In this document: positions 11,440 through 20,822 of the stretch, one piece after another
Position numbering within the stretch: position 1 is the stretch's first letter
Layout of the letters: the number at the start of each line of letters is the position of its first letter
Assembly (NCBI GenBank): GCA_021234155.1
Contig: JAJEKV010000067.1
Coordinates: 3,095,279 to 3,159,278, forward strand
Source of the DNA: Isoetes taiwanensis
Lineage: Eukaryota > Streptophyta > Lycopodiopsida > Isoetales > Isoetaceae
Length of the DNA: 64,000 nucleotides
Direction: 5' to 3'
Translations under genes and position numbers: made by a program
Notes under the pieces: model-generated
Told to the model about the DNA's origin: nothing
Seen by the model: the letters and a program-made list of their open reading frames with translations, nothing else
Databases searched by the model: none

Positions 11440-11903
11440 ATTATACCTATAGTGGTCTGATAACGATTAGTTATAATAGCTATTTCCTTTGGACTCTCGT
11501 GTTAATAGCCATCATGAAATGACGACCCTTTTGAGTGAAACTTATGAGTAACCACTAAATAGAACATAATCCAATGTTTAATAAATCAATGTTGTAATAG
11601 AAAAACCAACATGAATAATCACTATGAAATTTAAAATAGTATTAAAAACTCCCACAATTGAAACCAATGTGAATAACCATCATCACATTGAAAACAATAT
11701 TGAAAAACTCTTACGACAAGCCACTACCAATTCGATAAACCATGATATATTAAAAAGCCATAATGAATTACCACTATCGCATTAAAAACCATATCAAAAA
11801 CCATTATCAACTCAAATAAACCATGCTTCAACAAAAAACCAATATAATTAACTATGTACTTTTAGTGGTAAATTATAGTACTTAATTTTTTGGGTGCCTT
11901 GTG
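11440..11903. repeat. Right subterminal repeats and tip
   Basis: Repeated AAACCA motifs (TGGTTT on the minus strand) recur many times, ending in the inverted tip GGGTGCCTTGTG at 11903. They mirror the left subterminal region. Confidence 0.65.
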
Positions 11904-12418
11904 TTAGAGAACAAATGATCCAGGTTTACTTTCAGCATAGGATTATGCAAACTATGAAGATAGATAGATAGTATTTCAACGTCACGCCACTAGGCAACAA
12001 ACAGAACAAAAGATAATAAGACAAGAAAAATGAGATAAAATATCTTTCATTATTAATGCACAAGGAGTTCATATCATCAATATCGTCATATTTTATATCG
12101 ATACATTTACAATGCTAAGGGATTTGCTGCATAGATGGTGACTATATCTCCGCAAATGGCATGTCTCCTCCTCCTGTGGGAGTCTGAATAATATACCAAA
12201 AGAACATTCACCTTTAGTGCCCAGATGAAAATCAGAAGAGAAAAAAGAAGGATGTTAGACACAAAGTACACCAGTTTCTTTATCATCTAAGAGTACTTTC
12301 CTAGCTTTGAGTGTGCACTTAGCAAACTAGCAATAAAGAACATAGTGCAATAAGAAAAAGCAAACTTTATGTGCCAGTGCTAGCTCTAATCTGTACAAAT
12401 TCAATACAAAATAACTTA
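11904..12418. other. Outer-element interior, nothing recognised
   Basis: AT-rich sequence with a short GATA run near 11960. No coding or RNA signal is seen. Confidence 0.5.
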
Positions 12419-12426
12419 CTTGTCTC

Positions 12427-12561
12427 CTTGGGGCAAATACACAACCAAAAAGGAGGGATAATTCTTTGGTCTAGGTGGTGGCTTCTTTCCTTCCATCATT
12501 GCTTTTGATCTCTCATTTGTGAACTGCTTCTCAACTAACTTTGCCTCCAAGGTGAGCTCAG
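12427..12561 (-). pseudogene. Captured exon of unrecognised gene
   Basis: A minus-strand open stretch begins after an AG acceptor near 12562 and ends at a perfect GTAAGT donor at about 12426. It reads LVEKQFTNERSKAMMEG, then KPPPRPKNYPSFLVVYL. Good splice signals and protein-like composition suggest a real exon, from the same strand as the helicase and cyclophilin pieces nearby. I cannot name the gene. Confidence 0.4.
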
Positions 12562-13052
12562 CCTGCAGCAACCCACTTATTAACTTGGCCACACATAAAT
12601 CTAACAATGCCCTAGAATGCAAAATATCAGAATTCATAAAGTCAGAGATGTGGGGCATAAAAAGACAAAAACCTAGCATGATGCCTCCAATGCTTCCAGC
12701 TACAAAATGGTACTATCTTCTTAAAGCTCTAGGCACAGAAAATCAAGACTCCTTGGCATAAAATACATGATCACATTTAATGAAACCAACTCAACGATCT
12801 GTAACTTTCTTGTTGTTTCTCCACTACACAAACTGAACACATTGCCAGAAGTAGTTTAAAAGCCATAGGCCAGATTGTGTTATTACTCTTTATTCTGTGG
12901 ATATATAGCACATGAGCTGAAAACTTCGCCATAACGCCGCTCTGTATGAGCACAAAAGTTCTATTGATATAGATGATCAAGTGCAGATTGTCCAGGTACT
13001 TATCATTGTAGGATGTCAGAACTGCTCTAAAAAATTTATTCTATTCTATTCT

Positions 13053-13290
13053 CATATGTACTTTGACCTTAAATTTAAAGTAAACACTGCAGTTCCACAT
13101 CTATTGCACATCAAGCAGTTGTTCTGGTAAAGAAATTATGTAAGTACCTATTATTGTAGGATAGAACCGCTCATATGTACTTTGACCTTAAACTCAAGGT
13201 AAACACTGCAGTTCCACATCTAATGCACATCAAGCAGTTGCTCTGGTAGAAAAATTGTGTAAGTATCAATTATCAATTAAGCTAGAATTG
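13053..13290. repeat. 118-bp tandem duplication
   Basis: A unit beginning CATATGTACTTTGACC occurs at 13053 and 13171 and includes CACTGCAGTTCCACATCTA in both copies. It is intron-like sequence between captured exons. Confidence 0.9.
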
Positions 13291-14003
13291 ACATCACAAA
13301 TACTATAACATAGCCTTTGGCCATCTTTCAACCTCATCCTGCAAAAGAATAATTTTTGTCTATAAAGTGCTCATAAATAATAAAGTGCAGTGCTCTATAT
13401 ATCAATAACTAACATCAGTCCAACAAAAACATTCAAAAAGTCCATTTCGAACAATGTATAGAAGCATGCATCTTCCTTTACTGATGTCCTGGCTAATATA
13501 ATTTGTTTAACTGGTACATGAACTCTAATTATTTGTTTACATCCTAGATCTTTTCTGTAGTCAAGTATGTAAAAAACAGCAGGGTTGTTAGAGGCTGGTG
13601 TTTATGTGAAGGACATCTAGCATCTTCCAGTTCCACTAGCACAGAAATTATCTATATGTTCTTCCCACAGGATTTCAGAGAATAACGTCACCATCCCCTT
13701 TATCTGGAAGAGGAGGTGAAAAAATAAGGGAATTGGTAATTCTTGCAATCCAGCTACATGTCATATCTGATAATTTAAGTTGTTCTAAAGGGAAAGCATA
13801 CTGATTCCAAATATGACAACTGATCTGTGACAGCTATATGGCAGTGGGCAGACCTCAACAACGTCATGTGCAGCATTCTCGTCCAAACAATGTTGTAGCA
13901 AAGAAAACTGCTGGCCGAATGCCCTTTTCTCTGCAAAATTCATAATTAAAATCAAGAACTATACAGTTTTCTTAAGAAAAAACTAGCACACTTGCCAACC
14001 AAC

Positions 14004-14163
14004 CTTTTCCATCACGTGAAGAACTTCAAACCCATGTATCACCCTTCCAAAAATGGTATACAACCCATTTAAATGAGGCTGTGCATATGCAATAAAAAAC
14101 TGGCTCCCATTTGTGTTGGGCCCACTGTTTGCCATTGACAAGCTTCCTCTTGCATTATGCTGC
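14004..14163 (-). pseudogene. CYP18-1: Captured exon of cyclophilin CYP18-1 / PPIL3 type
   Basis: Single-domain cyclophilins of this type are peptidyl-prolyl isomerases linked to the spliceosome. The exon reads [18 protein letters not shown], then [20 protein letters not shown] and [11 protein letters not shown], nearly identical to plant CYP18-1 in the substrate-binding core. It ends at a GT donor at about 14003. Only this central exon is present; N- and C-terminal exons are missing. A further exon-like stretch at 13826-13927 (RAFGQQFSLLQHC) does not match cyclophilin and may come from a third gene. At its 5' side the exon joins directly to helicase sequence, a chimaera typical of gene-capturing transposons. 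Confidence 0.85.
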
Positions 14164-15148
14164 ACCAGGCATGCTCAATTCCCTCCATCCTTCTGCTTTT
14201 GGGTCATACAATTGCGTACCCTAGTAATAATCATTGGTATGCCACATTATAACATAAACTAAAAACATTGTAACAAGAAATAAAGAGTTATAATGATTTG
14301 AACAGCTACCTTGATGATAACTATGTGTGCTGGCAAAATTTACTCCCCAAGCTAGTGTAGCGGTGCAGACCAACACCTGAAAGCATAATGAAGTGGAAAA
14401 ATATTGATTAATTATTGTCCTTGCATGTTAATGCGAGATGGTAGTAAGTTTCTTTTTGCACCTTAGTTACCAGGTTTTTGTTGGAGACGTAGATACACTG
14501 CCAAGTTGCAGATCTTCCTTTAATCACTAAAAGTTTAAAGCATGAACAGTAAGTATCAGACAGTAAAATGGGATTCAGCCCTAGGGCACCCTTTATTCCT
14601 TCCAAGAACTTGCAAAGGATGAACAAATCTTGATGCCTTACCGGGTGCATTTGCAATGATTCTTGAAAGCAAATGACCTTACCCATTCAAATCTGCAACA
14701 CATCTTTCCCCTGGTAGAGCAAAAACCATAATACCCTTCCTTGGAGCACCGAACCAGAAGTCCTCTAGCTGCACCATAAAGCAAAAGACAAAATGTTTCA
14801 CAAGATTTTTCTTCCGGCTCTTTTTCTAGAAATATTAAACTGACAAAGAGAACATGGAGAACTTGCAACAGTTCCAAAGGAAATAAAAAGAAATTCTAAA
14901 ATATATGTATTTACAATGCCCTTGCCGAGCAACAGAATGCTTGTGCACCATCTACCTTTCTCATAAAACCTTTCTTTGTCTATAAGTCTTTGCGCTTGCA
15001 ACTTACAAAATGCATGGATCAGGAAGGCAAGTACTTGCTAGCATAATGCTGTGCGGTTATTGCATAAAAGGACGACACCTTTATCATATCTTCTGAAAAA
15101 AGCTTCTCTGAGCGCAACATTCCAGCATGATTAACAGCTTCTAGGACC
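14164..15148 (-). pseudogene. Captured exons of DExH14 / ASCC3-type (Brr2-like) helicase
   Basis: Brr2/ASCC3-type proteins are large ATP-dependent RNA or DNA helicases. Three minus-strand exons match the second RecA domain in order. 15148-15065 reads NHAGMLRSEKLFSEDMIKV. 14376-14310 reads VLVCTATLAWGVN (motif V region), then shifts frame because of one extra T. 14213-14166 reads GTQLYDPKAEGWREL. The QLYDPK form fits the ASCC3/DExH14 branch better than Brr2, which has VYNPEKG. AG/GT splice borders are visible around the first two. The last exon runs without an intron into the cyclophilin exon. Exons for motifs I-IV and the rest of the 2000-residue protein are absent. Confidence 0.8.
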
Positions 15149-15287
15149 TGCAAAAATCAACGAGAAAAATCAGTGTCTTCAAACCTCTAAATAATTTGGC
15201 AATGTTAATGGCATGAAAATAACATGTGTTTCCTCTAGCTCCTGTTTAGTTAATTACATATCACTGGTCAACTTTTAACAATGGCAT

Positions 15288-15650
15288 TCAATCTTGCAAC
15301 TCCCTGACAAGTTTATATAACTCAGGTGAAGCTGAACCATTCATAACAAAATGCCCACCAACTTTGGGGAATAACTTGAACCATGATCTTGCAACTGAAT
15401 CCGACACATTCTCCATCATTAGATGACTAATATCTGACAACATATTTCTAGCTGATAGTATAGAAGTGGATTTAAGGAATTTGCTTGGCAGATCAGAGCA
15501 AGCAATCTCCACAGCTTCTGGCAGGCAGGCATCTAGGAGAAGGGCCTTTGACTCTTTGACTCTTCTTAGCCTATGGCAGGCATCTAGGAGAAGGGCCTTT
15601 GACTCTTTGACTCTTCTTAGCCTTTGTTTCTTTGTGGTTATGGCTGTCAT
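15288..15650 (-). pseudogene. Captured exon of unrecognised gene with internal duplication
   Basis: A minus-strand frame of 120 codons includes ARNMLSDISHLMMENVSD and SWFKLFPKVGGHFVMNG. It looks protein-like and helical, but I do not recognise it. Its start is inflated by a 51-bp tandem duplication (about 15526-15625, LRRVKESKALLLDAC twice). It lies just upstream of the helicase exons on the same strand and may be from that locus or another. Confidence 0.35.
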
Positions 15651-16139
15651 GCAGATTTATGTTTAATAAGAAAACAAAGATGTGATCTGTGTCCTAAGTT
15701 AGCATGCCTATCATCTATTAATAGCTGCAAAAGGTAGCATTTACAGTAATTCCGAAGAAAGCATATGGAACCCAAAGATCGGCTTTAAAAAAAGCTCAGA
15801 GATAATTTAATCAGAAGATTACCATAAATATCTAGCATGATTGGGCAAAGGATCCGATTTTTCTTAACGCTCCTGGAGTACAGAATTTACAAACAGGGAC
15901 CAGCATTTGCTGCAATGGCATGCAAACCTATTCTTCAATGGCCACAAATGCATGCTAACCTGTTGATCTTGGGCTCCACAGCAGCAATGACCAGCAGCTC
16001 GATCACGAAGGTAGGCGCTCGATCGATCACGCAGCTCGGTCACGAAGGTAAAGGCGGCAAAGAAGAAACCCGCGAACCCTTAATGAAAATTTTTGTGCTT
16101 AGCCCAAAAACCCTAACAATTTTTTCCACGGACGCTTAA

Positions 16140-16520
16140 ACAATTTTTTAACACCTTTTTAGGCCTGACGAAATTCCTGACGTTTTCCTTGACGATAATG
16201 ATAATGGTGACGTTATACATGACGAAAAAGCCGACGATAAAGTTGACGAATAAACTGACGGTATATTCTGACGATAAACTTGTTGTTTTTGCTGACGGTT
16301 ATCTTGACGAACAAAATCTGACGCATATTCTGACGCTATATTTGACGCATGTACTGATGTGTGCTTTGACGATTATGCTGACGATTACTCTGACGCGACA
16401 TCGTCATATTAAGCGTCAGGCTATTTATTGTCAGCATATTCGTCAGCTTAAACGTCATGCTAAGTTTTTTTAGATTTTCTGACGATTGTTCTGACGCGTA
16501 ACCCTAATTCTCTTGTAGTG
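16140..16520. repeat. TGACG subterminal array and right CACTA tip
   Basis: More than twenty TGACG or CGTCA pentamers occur about every 10-15 bases, first as TGACG, then with an inverted group (CGTCA) from 16400 to 16455, then TGACG again, ending in CTTGTAGTG at 16520. The final nine bases are the conserved CACTA tip. The spacing near one helical turn suits cooperative binding of a transposase. Confidence 0.85.
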
Positions 16521-17237
16521 TTTCTTCTAGTTGTTCCTCTCCTAAGAATCAAGGGAGAAATATAGGAAGAAGAGGAGGTACGGCACGTGGTGTATCTATC
16601 AGAGGAAAAGGTCAAGATAAACCAAATGCAATAAATGTAGCCGTTGAAACAAATACTAAAGAAGAAGATGTTGAGGTAATTCATAAATCCAATTCTGATA
16701 TTAATACACGTGCTAATTCTCTTGTAATAGATAGTGGAACTAAGCGATCCGTAGTCAGCTCTCCAGACATGCTTACGGAATACTCAAGAACTTGACTAAG
16801 CATATTCAGTTGGGCAATGGAAGTCTGCAGCGGTTTGAAGCAGTAGGATTGCTGGAATTATTTGATCTAGATGGAAATCCTGTAAGCTTAAAAGATGTGT
16901 TGTATGTACCACATTTAAAATGATAGATCTATGTGAACTAAAGTTATTTCTTGGTATTGAGGTGCATAGAGAGAAAGAATATAGAAGAATGATTCTTATG
17001 CAAACAAGAAATATTCAGGGCATTTTAGAAAGGTTCAGAATGGATGCATGCAATCCAGCAAAAACACCCATGGTAGCTAGTACAAAATTAAGTAATGAAA
17101 TGTGTCCAAAATCAGACTCTGAAAAGGCTTCTATGGAAAAGGTACCATTTAGAGAGCTTATTCGTTATTTGCTATATGTAACTAATTGTATACGTCCAGA
17201 CATAGCTATGCAGTTAATTTTCCAAGTTGGTTCCTAA
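16521..17237 (+). mobile_element. Ty1/copia remnant with large internal deletion
   Basis: Plus-strand sequence first resembles the gag end and protease (VIDSGTKRSVVSS, then, in another frame, IQLGNGSLQRFEAVG and LKDVLYVPHLK, the region before integrase). At 16920 it passes straight into the C-terminal half of the reverse transcriptase: DLCELKLFLGIEVHREKE, ILERFRMDACNPAKTPM, and RELIRYLLYVTNCIRPDIA. All of integrase and most of reverse transcriptase are missing. The outer CACTA tip lies inside this copia element, so the CACTA inserted into it. Both LTRs are absent. A pseudogene by several stops and the deletion. Confidence 0.85.
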
Positions 17238-18027
17238 ACAATGCAGGACAAGCACATTGGCTCGCCACCCGGTCCTGTTAACGGCAAGAGCTCGGCGCCT
17301 TTCCGATGCCTCCAACGTCTTGAGCTTCTTTTTGTAGGCACTTCCCAACTTATGGGCGGTAGACTTCCGCCTCCGTTTCACAACAGGGGTCTCGGTCTGG
17401 TCAGGAGCCCGCTGCGTATTCTGCTTTTGGTTTTGTTGGTGCTGCTACTGATCTTGCCTCTGCTTAGCAATCTCCTCTACTTGCCACTGCTGCTAGGCCC
17501 ACCCTGCTTCTTGATGCGTAGCATGGGAAGCTGCCATGCGCTCTTCCACCTCTACGAGGCTGCGAGTAGTGATCCTTCTTAACAGCTCAGCATGATACCT
17601 ATCTGGCCTGGCCTGCATATCCAACTGAATGGCTGTCAAGTAATCCACCGTAAGGATGACTGGACCTCACCCCAAACAAAACATTGGGTGGCCTCATCAT
17701 ATTGGTGGGGTGAAGTTCAAAGGGGTTCCCATTTATAATGGCTTGGCCATCTCCCAGGGAAATGTACTCTTTACCCTGGACCTTCGTGTCTCCTCTCTTC
17801 ATCTCCCGTGTGTCATCTCCCCGGACAAGCTCCCTAATCCTCTCGGCCTCTATCCGAATGGCCTCGTCCTCAGGAACCTCCACACGCGAGGGAGGGTAAA
17901 ACTTAACTAGCATCAGGACTTGGTCAGGCTGTTCGACCAATGTGTAGGGTTGCCATAGGAGGTTGAGTTTTAGCAAGCGCTCAAACAAATGGAAAAATAG
18001 GGTAAGGGACCTTGTGTCCGACGACAA
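17238..18027 (-). pseudogene. Gag-like protein of the LTR element
   Basis: The 142-codon frame from 18027 reads LVEQPDQVLMLVKFYPPSRV and an acidic helical stretch; it stops at 17599. One frame over it continues MQARPDRYHAELLRR, EVEERMAASHATHQ, a Gln-rich stretch, and a basic segment VVKRRRKSTAHKLG and KKKLKTLEASERRR. A charged helical protein with a basic, probably nucleic-acid-binding end directly after the leader is what a gag would look like. No zinc knuckle is visible. Identification is from position and composition. Confidence 0.45.
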
Positions 18028-18714
18028 ATCATTGCACGAGCTCGATTAAGAGAAGCTCCACCTTGTCGGGGTTGCTAGCAAGTTGTTCGCTGAGCTCGGC
18101 AAATATTTGAGGGTACACTTATAAGGTTGCAATAGCTAACATACCATATGGTTCATGGGTGTGGGAGAAGGTTCAAAGGAGGTGCTGGTAAGGCGGTAGT
18201 GGCGGAGGTCAAGCGCAGGGTCAAAGGAAAGCAAGCTTTTCTCCGGCAGATATATGGCAGACGGGCGAGGCGAAGGCACTAGGTGAAAAAGATAAAACCC
18301 AAAAGTAACCGTCACTTTATTTTAAAGTTCAAAAATTTTTAAAACTTTTTTTTATAAAACAAAAATTATACGGTGGAAATATGCATTTTTATACGAATGC
18401 GCCGTTGGCAAAATACACGTTTGTTTTTTTTATTCTAAGGCGCCAAAATGCAAGTGGCGCACTCTATGCTCCTAGCCTTTTTGATGCCAATTTGATCCCG
18501 AATGATGGTGCTCTAAGGTAGTTGGACCATACCGACATGTTGATGCAAAAAATTCATCCATCCGAGTTACCTATAAAAAGTTATGGCCCTTGAAATCAAG
18601 AGACCTCTTTCCTCCACAACTTCATATAATTACCCTACTAGTTTACACCCTCCTACCTCACTAGTTTAGGAGTTAAACTATGGTCAATGCAATGATTTGG
18701 TCTACCAAAATCAT

Positions 18715-18726
18715 GCTCTGATACTA
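18715..18726 (-). promoter_or_regulatory. Primer-binding site (initiator-Met tRNA type)
   Basis: On the minus strand TAGTATCAGAGC follows the LTR end after one base. It differs at one position from TGGTATCAGAGC, the usual complement of the 3' end of plant initiator methionine tRNA. Confidence 0.8.
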
Positions 18727-18727
18727 C

Positions 18728-19689
18728 TGTGATGCTCCCAGAATCTATACGATGCTCCCCACCGTATAAATATGGGAATTCCTCTCCCATGGCGACTACA
18801 TCACCATGGAAGGGCCCTGTGTCATTCGTACCACGTCCGCAATCATGCTCAAAATAATATACCACCACGAAGGGTGGCCCATCCATCATCATCAACTAAA
18901 TAGCAATACAAGCACAAGATAACATAGGCAATATACCATAAGTAAGGATCTACCCTGGGCTCAGACTCCATGGGTCGACTGACGGTCAGGGCCTCAAGAT
19001 ATCAACAGACAGAGGTATAACATGGCGTTGGCTGGCATAGAACAATGGCTAGGGTAGTCCACTTCATCCGCCCCTTCTGTGCACACTTTGCAGATAGGCT
19101 GGAACATGCTATGGCGTGTTTGTAGCCCTTTGGAGGCGGAATCCCATGGAATCATCCTATGAGATTACTCTGGATTACATCTCCCCGGTCCCATGAGGCA
19201 GGTCGGGGAGGTGTCCCCTCCTCAAGCATGACGGATCCCTGAGTGTGCTAGAGAAGACGTGCCACCAACTCAGTGATCCCCGCATCCGTACCCGACTTAC
19301 TCCCCTAAATCTAAAGGCCGGCTCTCCACGCCCGTTCGAGTCCAAGACGTCCACATAGGAACATCTCTTGCGACCCACGAAGTGTCAGACCCATACCCAC
19401 ACCCAGTGACCGGCTATAAGCCTAGCACACTATAGGAGTCGTGTAGCCAAGCTAGGCAAGACCCCACCCCGATTCACCATCATACTCGTTATTTGGTGCT
19501 GAACTACATCATAGCATCCACCACCAAGTGGGCTCTTGTGCACAGGCCGCATTTACTGGGTCTTAAGGGTTCTAGCTAGAAACATCTCTACTTCTAGGAA
19601 GCTTTCAGGTCTCTACCCTGACATTCAGGAGGAACAGAAAGAGAGAATACAATTACAATCAAAGTATCCATCATCATCATAGTAACACA
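18728..19689 (-). repeat. LTR of minus-strand element
   Basis: The LTR begins TGTGTTACTATGATG and ends GGGAGCATCACA on the minus strand, so it has TG...CA ends and is about 960 bp. Blocks such as GCAAAGTGTGC followed by GGCGGATG and GTGGACTACC are shared with the LTR at 58442. A TATA-like sequence (ATATTTATACGG) lies near its 3' end. Confidence 0.75.
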
Positions 19690-19830
19690 TAAGAGAGAAA
19701 TTACCCATTCCATCTAATCGAAGAAGTGTTAGCTGAAGCACAAACTATCTAGGGACTAACCGGTCTCTTAGCTGGAACCATTGTCACGAAAGGCTTCCAT
19801 TCTTCAAGTCTGGTCACAACAGCTGGTGGC

Positions 19831-20576
19831 CATAGAATAACTAACTACTCCTATATTTTTAGTATAGCCAAATAGATTTAGCTAAACTACCTTTGAATTG
19901 GAGCTAGAAGTTTCTAACAATTGGCTAAACTAAATGGTTTTTCTCCATCATGGTGTCTTGCCTTTGGCTAAACTTTCACATAATATAGAGTCAACTATTA
20001 GCCATCACACTTTTGGACAAAGACATTGAATTTACTGTTATTAGAATGTAATTCAGTATAGAAAAATAAATGGCGCATAATGTAGCATAAATGGCGCAAT
20101 TATGATCATTTTTATAACTTCCTTAATATAAAAATAAAACAAAAACATAAATTAAGACATAGACATATATGCACATGTTCAAATCTCAAAGAAAAAGTGC
20201 AGTGTTCCTTCTAGATATGAATCTTCTCTGGTAATTCAACTTCATACTTGAAATAAGAAGTTCCTACTTCAACTTCGTACTTGAAACAACTGAAGTTCTT
20301 TGGTGATTTCCTAAAGTTACTATATATCTTGGTGTCGCCTACTAGGTTAATCCATCCATTTTACCAAGTCCACTCTTTCTTAGGTTTGGTTAATGGAGTT
20401 GTCTGGAGGTGGAGGTTTGGCTATCCAATCTAAAAACTCACTTAGTCGGCAGGAAAATTGCGCTGAATTTTTTTTTTTTTTTTGGGCAACTTTTTCCATT
20501 TACTTTAGCCATTTTTCTTGGCAAAAATGCTAAAAAATAGCCATTTGGCTAAGCTTAGCCGTTATTTTATTCCATG
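19831..20576. mobile_element. hAT-like non-autonomous element
   Basis: A 746-bp element is flanked by an exact 8-bp duplication CTGGTGGC (19823-19830 and 20577-20584). Its ends are imperfect inverted repeats: CATAGAATAACTAAC on the left, and the right end reads CATGGAATAAAATAAC when reversed. Repeated TAGCC, AGCCAAA and TTTAGCTAAAC motifs lie near both ends. The 8-bp duplication and CA-start tips are typical of hAT elements. It encodes nothing. Confidence 0.8.
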
Positions 20577-20719
20577 CTGGTGGCTCCTCCTTCCTCCACT
20601 CTCTCCAAATCGATTTGGGGCAGAATTGGGAGTAGGACCCCAATTTGCCCTCTAAACTTGGCAAATCCCCCTTGGCCAATCGATTTGGGCCAAGTGGCAC
20701 TACCCTATTGGTTGACTTT

Positions 20720-20791
20720 AACTAATTTATAACCTAATTAGCCTAATATACCTAATTAACCTAATTAGGCTAATTAGGTTATAAATTAGTT
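20720..20791. repeat. Perfect 28-bp inverted repeat
   Basis: The arms at 20720-20747 and 20764-20791 are exact reverse complements separated by 16 bases. The sequence is built of TAATTAGG-type steps and could extrude as a cruciform. It lies just left of a Helitron 5' end. Confidence 0.95.
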
Positions 20792-20822
20792 AATTAGGTT
20801 AATTTATATTCACACAGATTAA

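Larger units (their letters stand above)
4623..11903. mobile_element. Complete CACTA-like transposon with captured MEX1 exons
   Basis: The two ends are inverted copies: CACAAGGCACCCAAAA at 4623 and its reverse complement finishing at 11903. Both are flanked by TTA (4620-4622 and 11904-11906), a 3-bp target duplication. Each end has several hundred bases of repeated TGGTTT motifs pointing the same way relative to its tip. Inverted tips, 3-bp duplication and subterminal repeats are CACTA hallmarks, although the tip reads CACAA rather than CACTA. A PIF/Harbinger origin (3-bp TTA or TAA targets) is the alternative. No transposase is visible. Inside are MEX1 exons, a minisatellite and an unknown reading frame. 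Confidence 0.75.
4392..16520. mobile_element. Outer CACTA transposon, left tip missing, carrying captured exons
   Basis: The right end is clear: TTCTCTTGTAGTG ends at 16520, the reverse complement of CACTACAAGAGAA, the standard plant CACTA tip. Next to it is a dense array of TGACG motifs. A matching array in inverted orientation (CGTCA) lies at 4404-4500, as expected for the opposite subterminal region, but the left tip itself is not seen. It may lie beyond the LINE that abuts the array. Between the arrays are a complete nested element (4623-11903) and minus-strand gene fragments at 12.4-15.6 kb. No transposase was found, so this is a non-autonomous, gene-capturing element. The pairing of the two arrays is inference. 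Confidence 0.6.
17238..19689 (-). mobile_element. Partial LTR retrotransposon, minus strand
   Basis: From right to left: an LTR (19689-18728), a primer-binding site, an untranslated leader, and a gag-like frame ending against the copia remnant. Pol and the second LTR are absent. Its LTR is a diverged relative of the one at 58442-59364. Confidence 0.7.
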
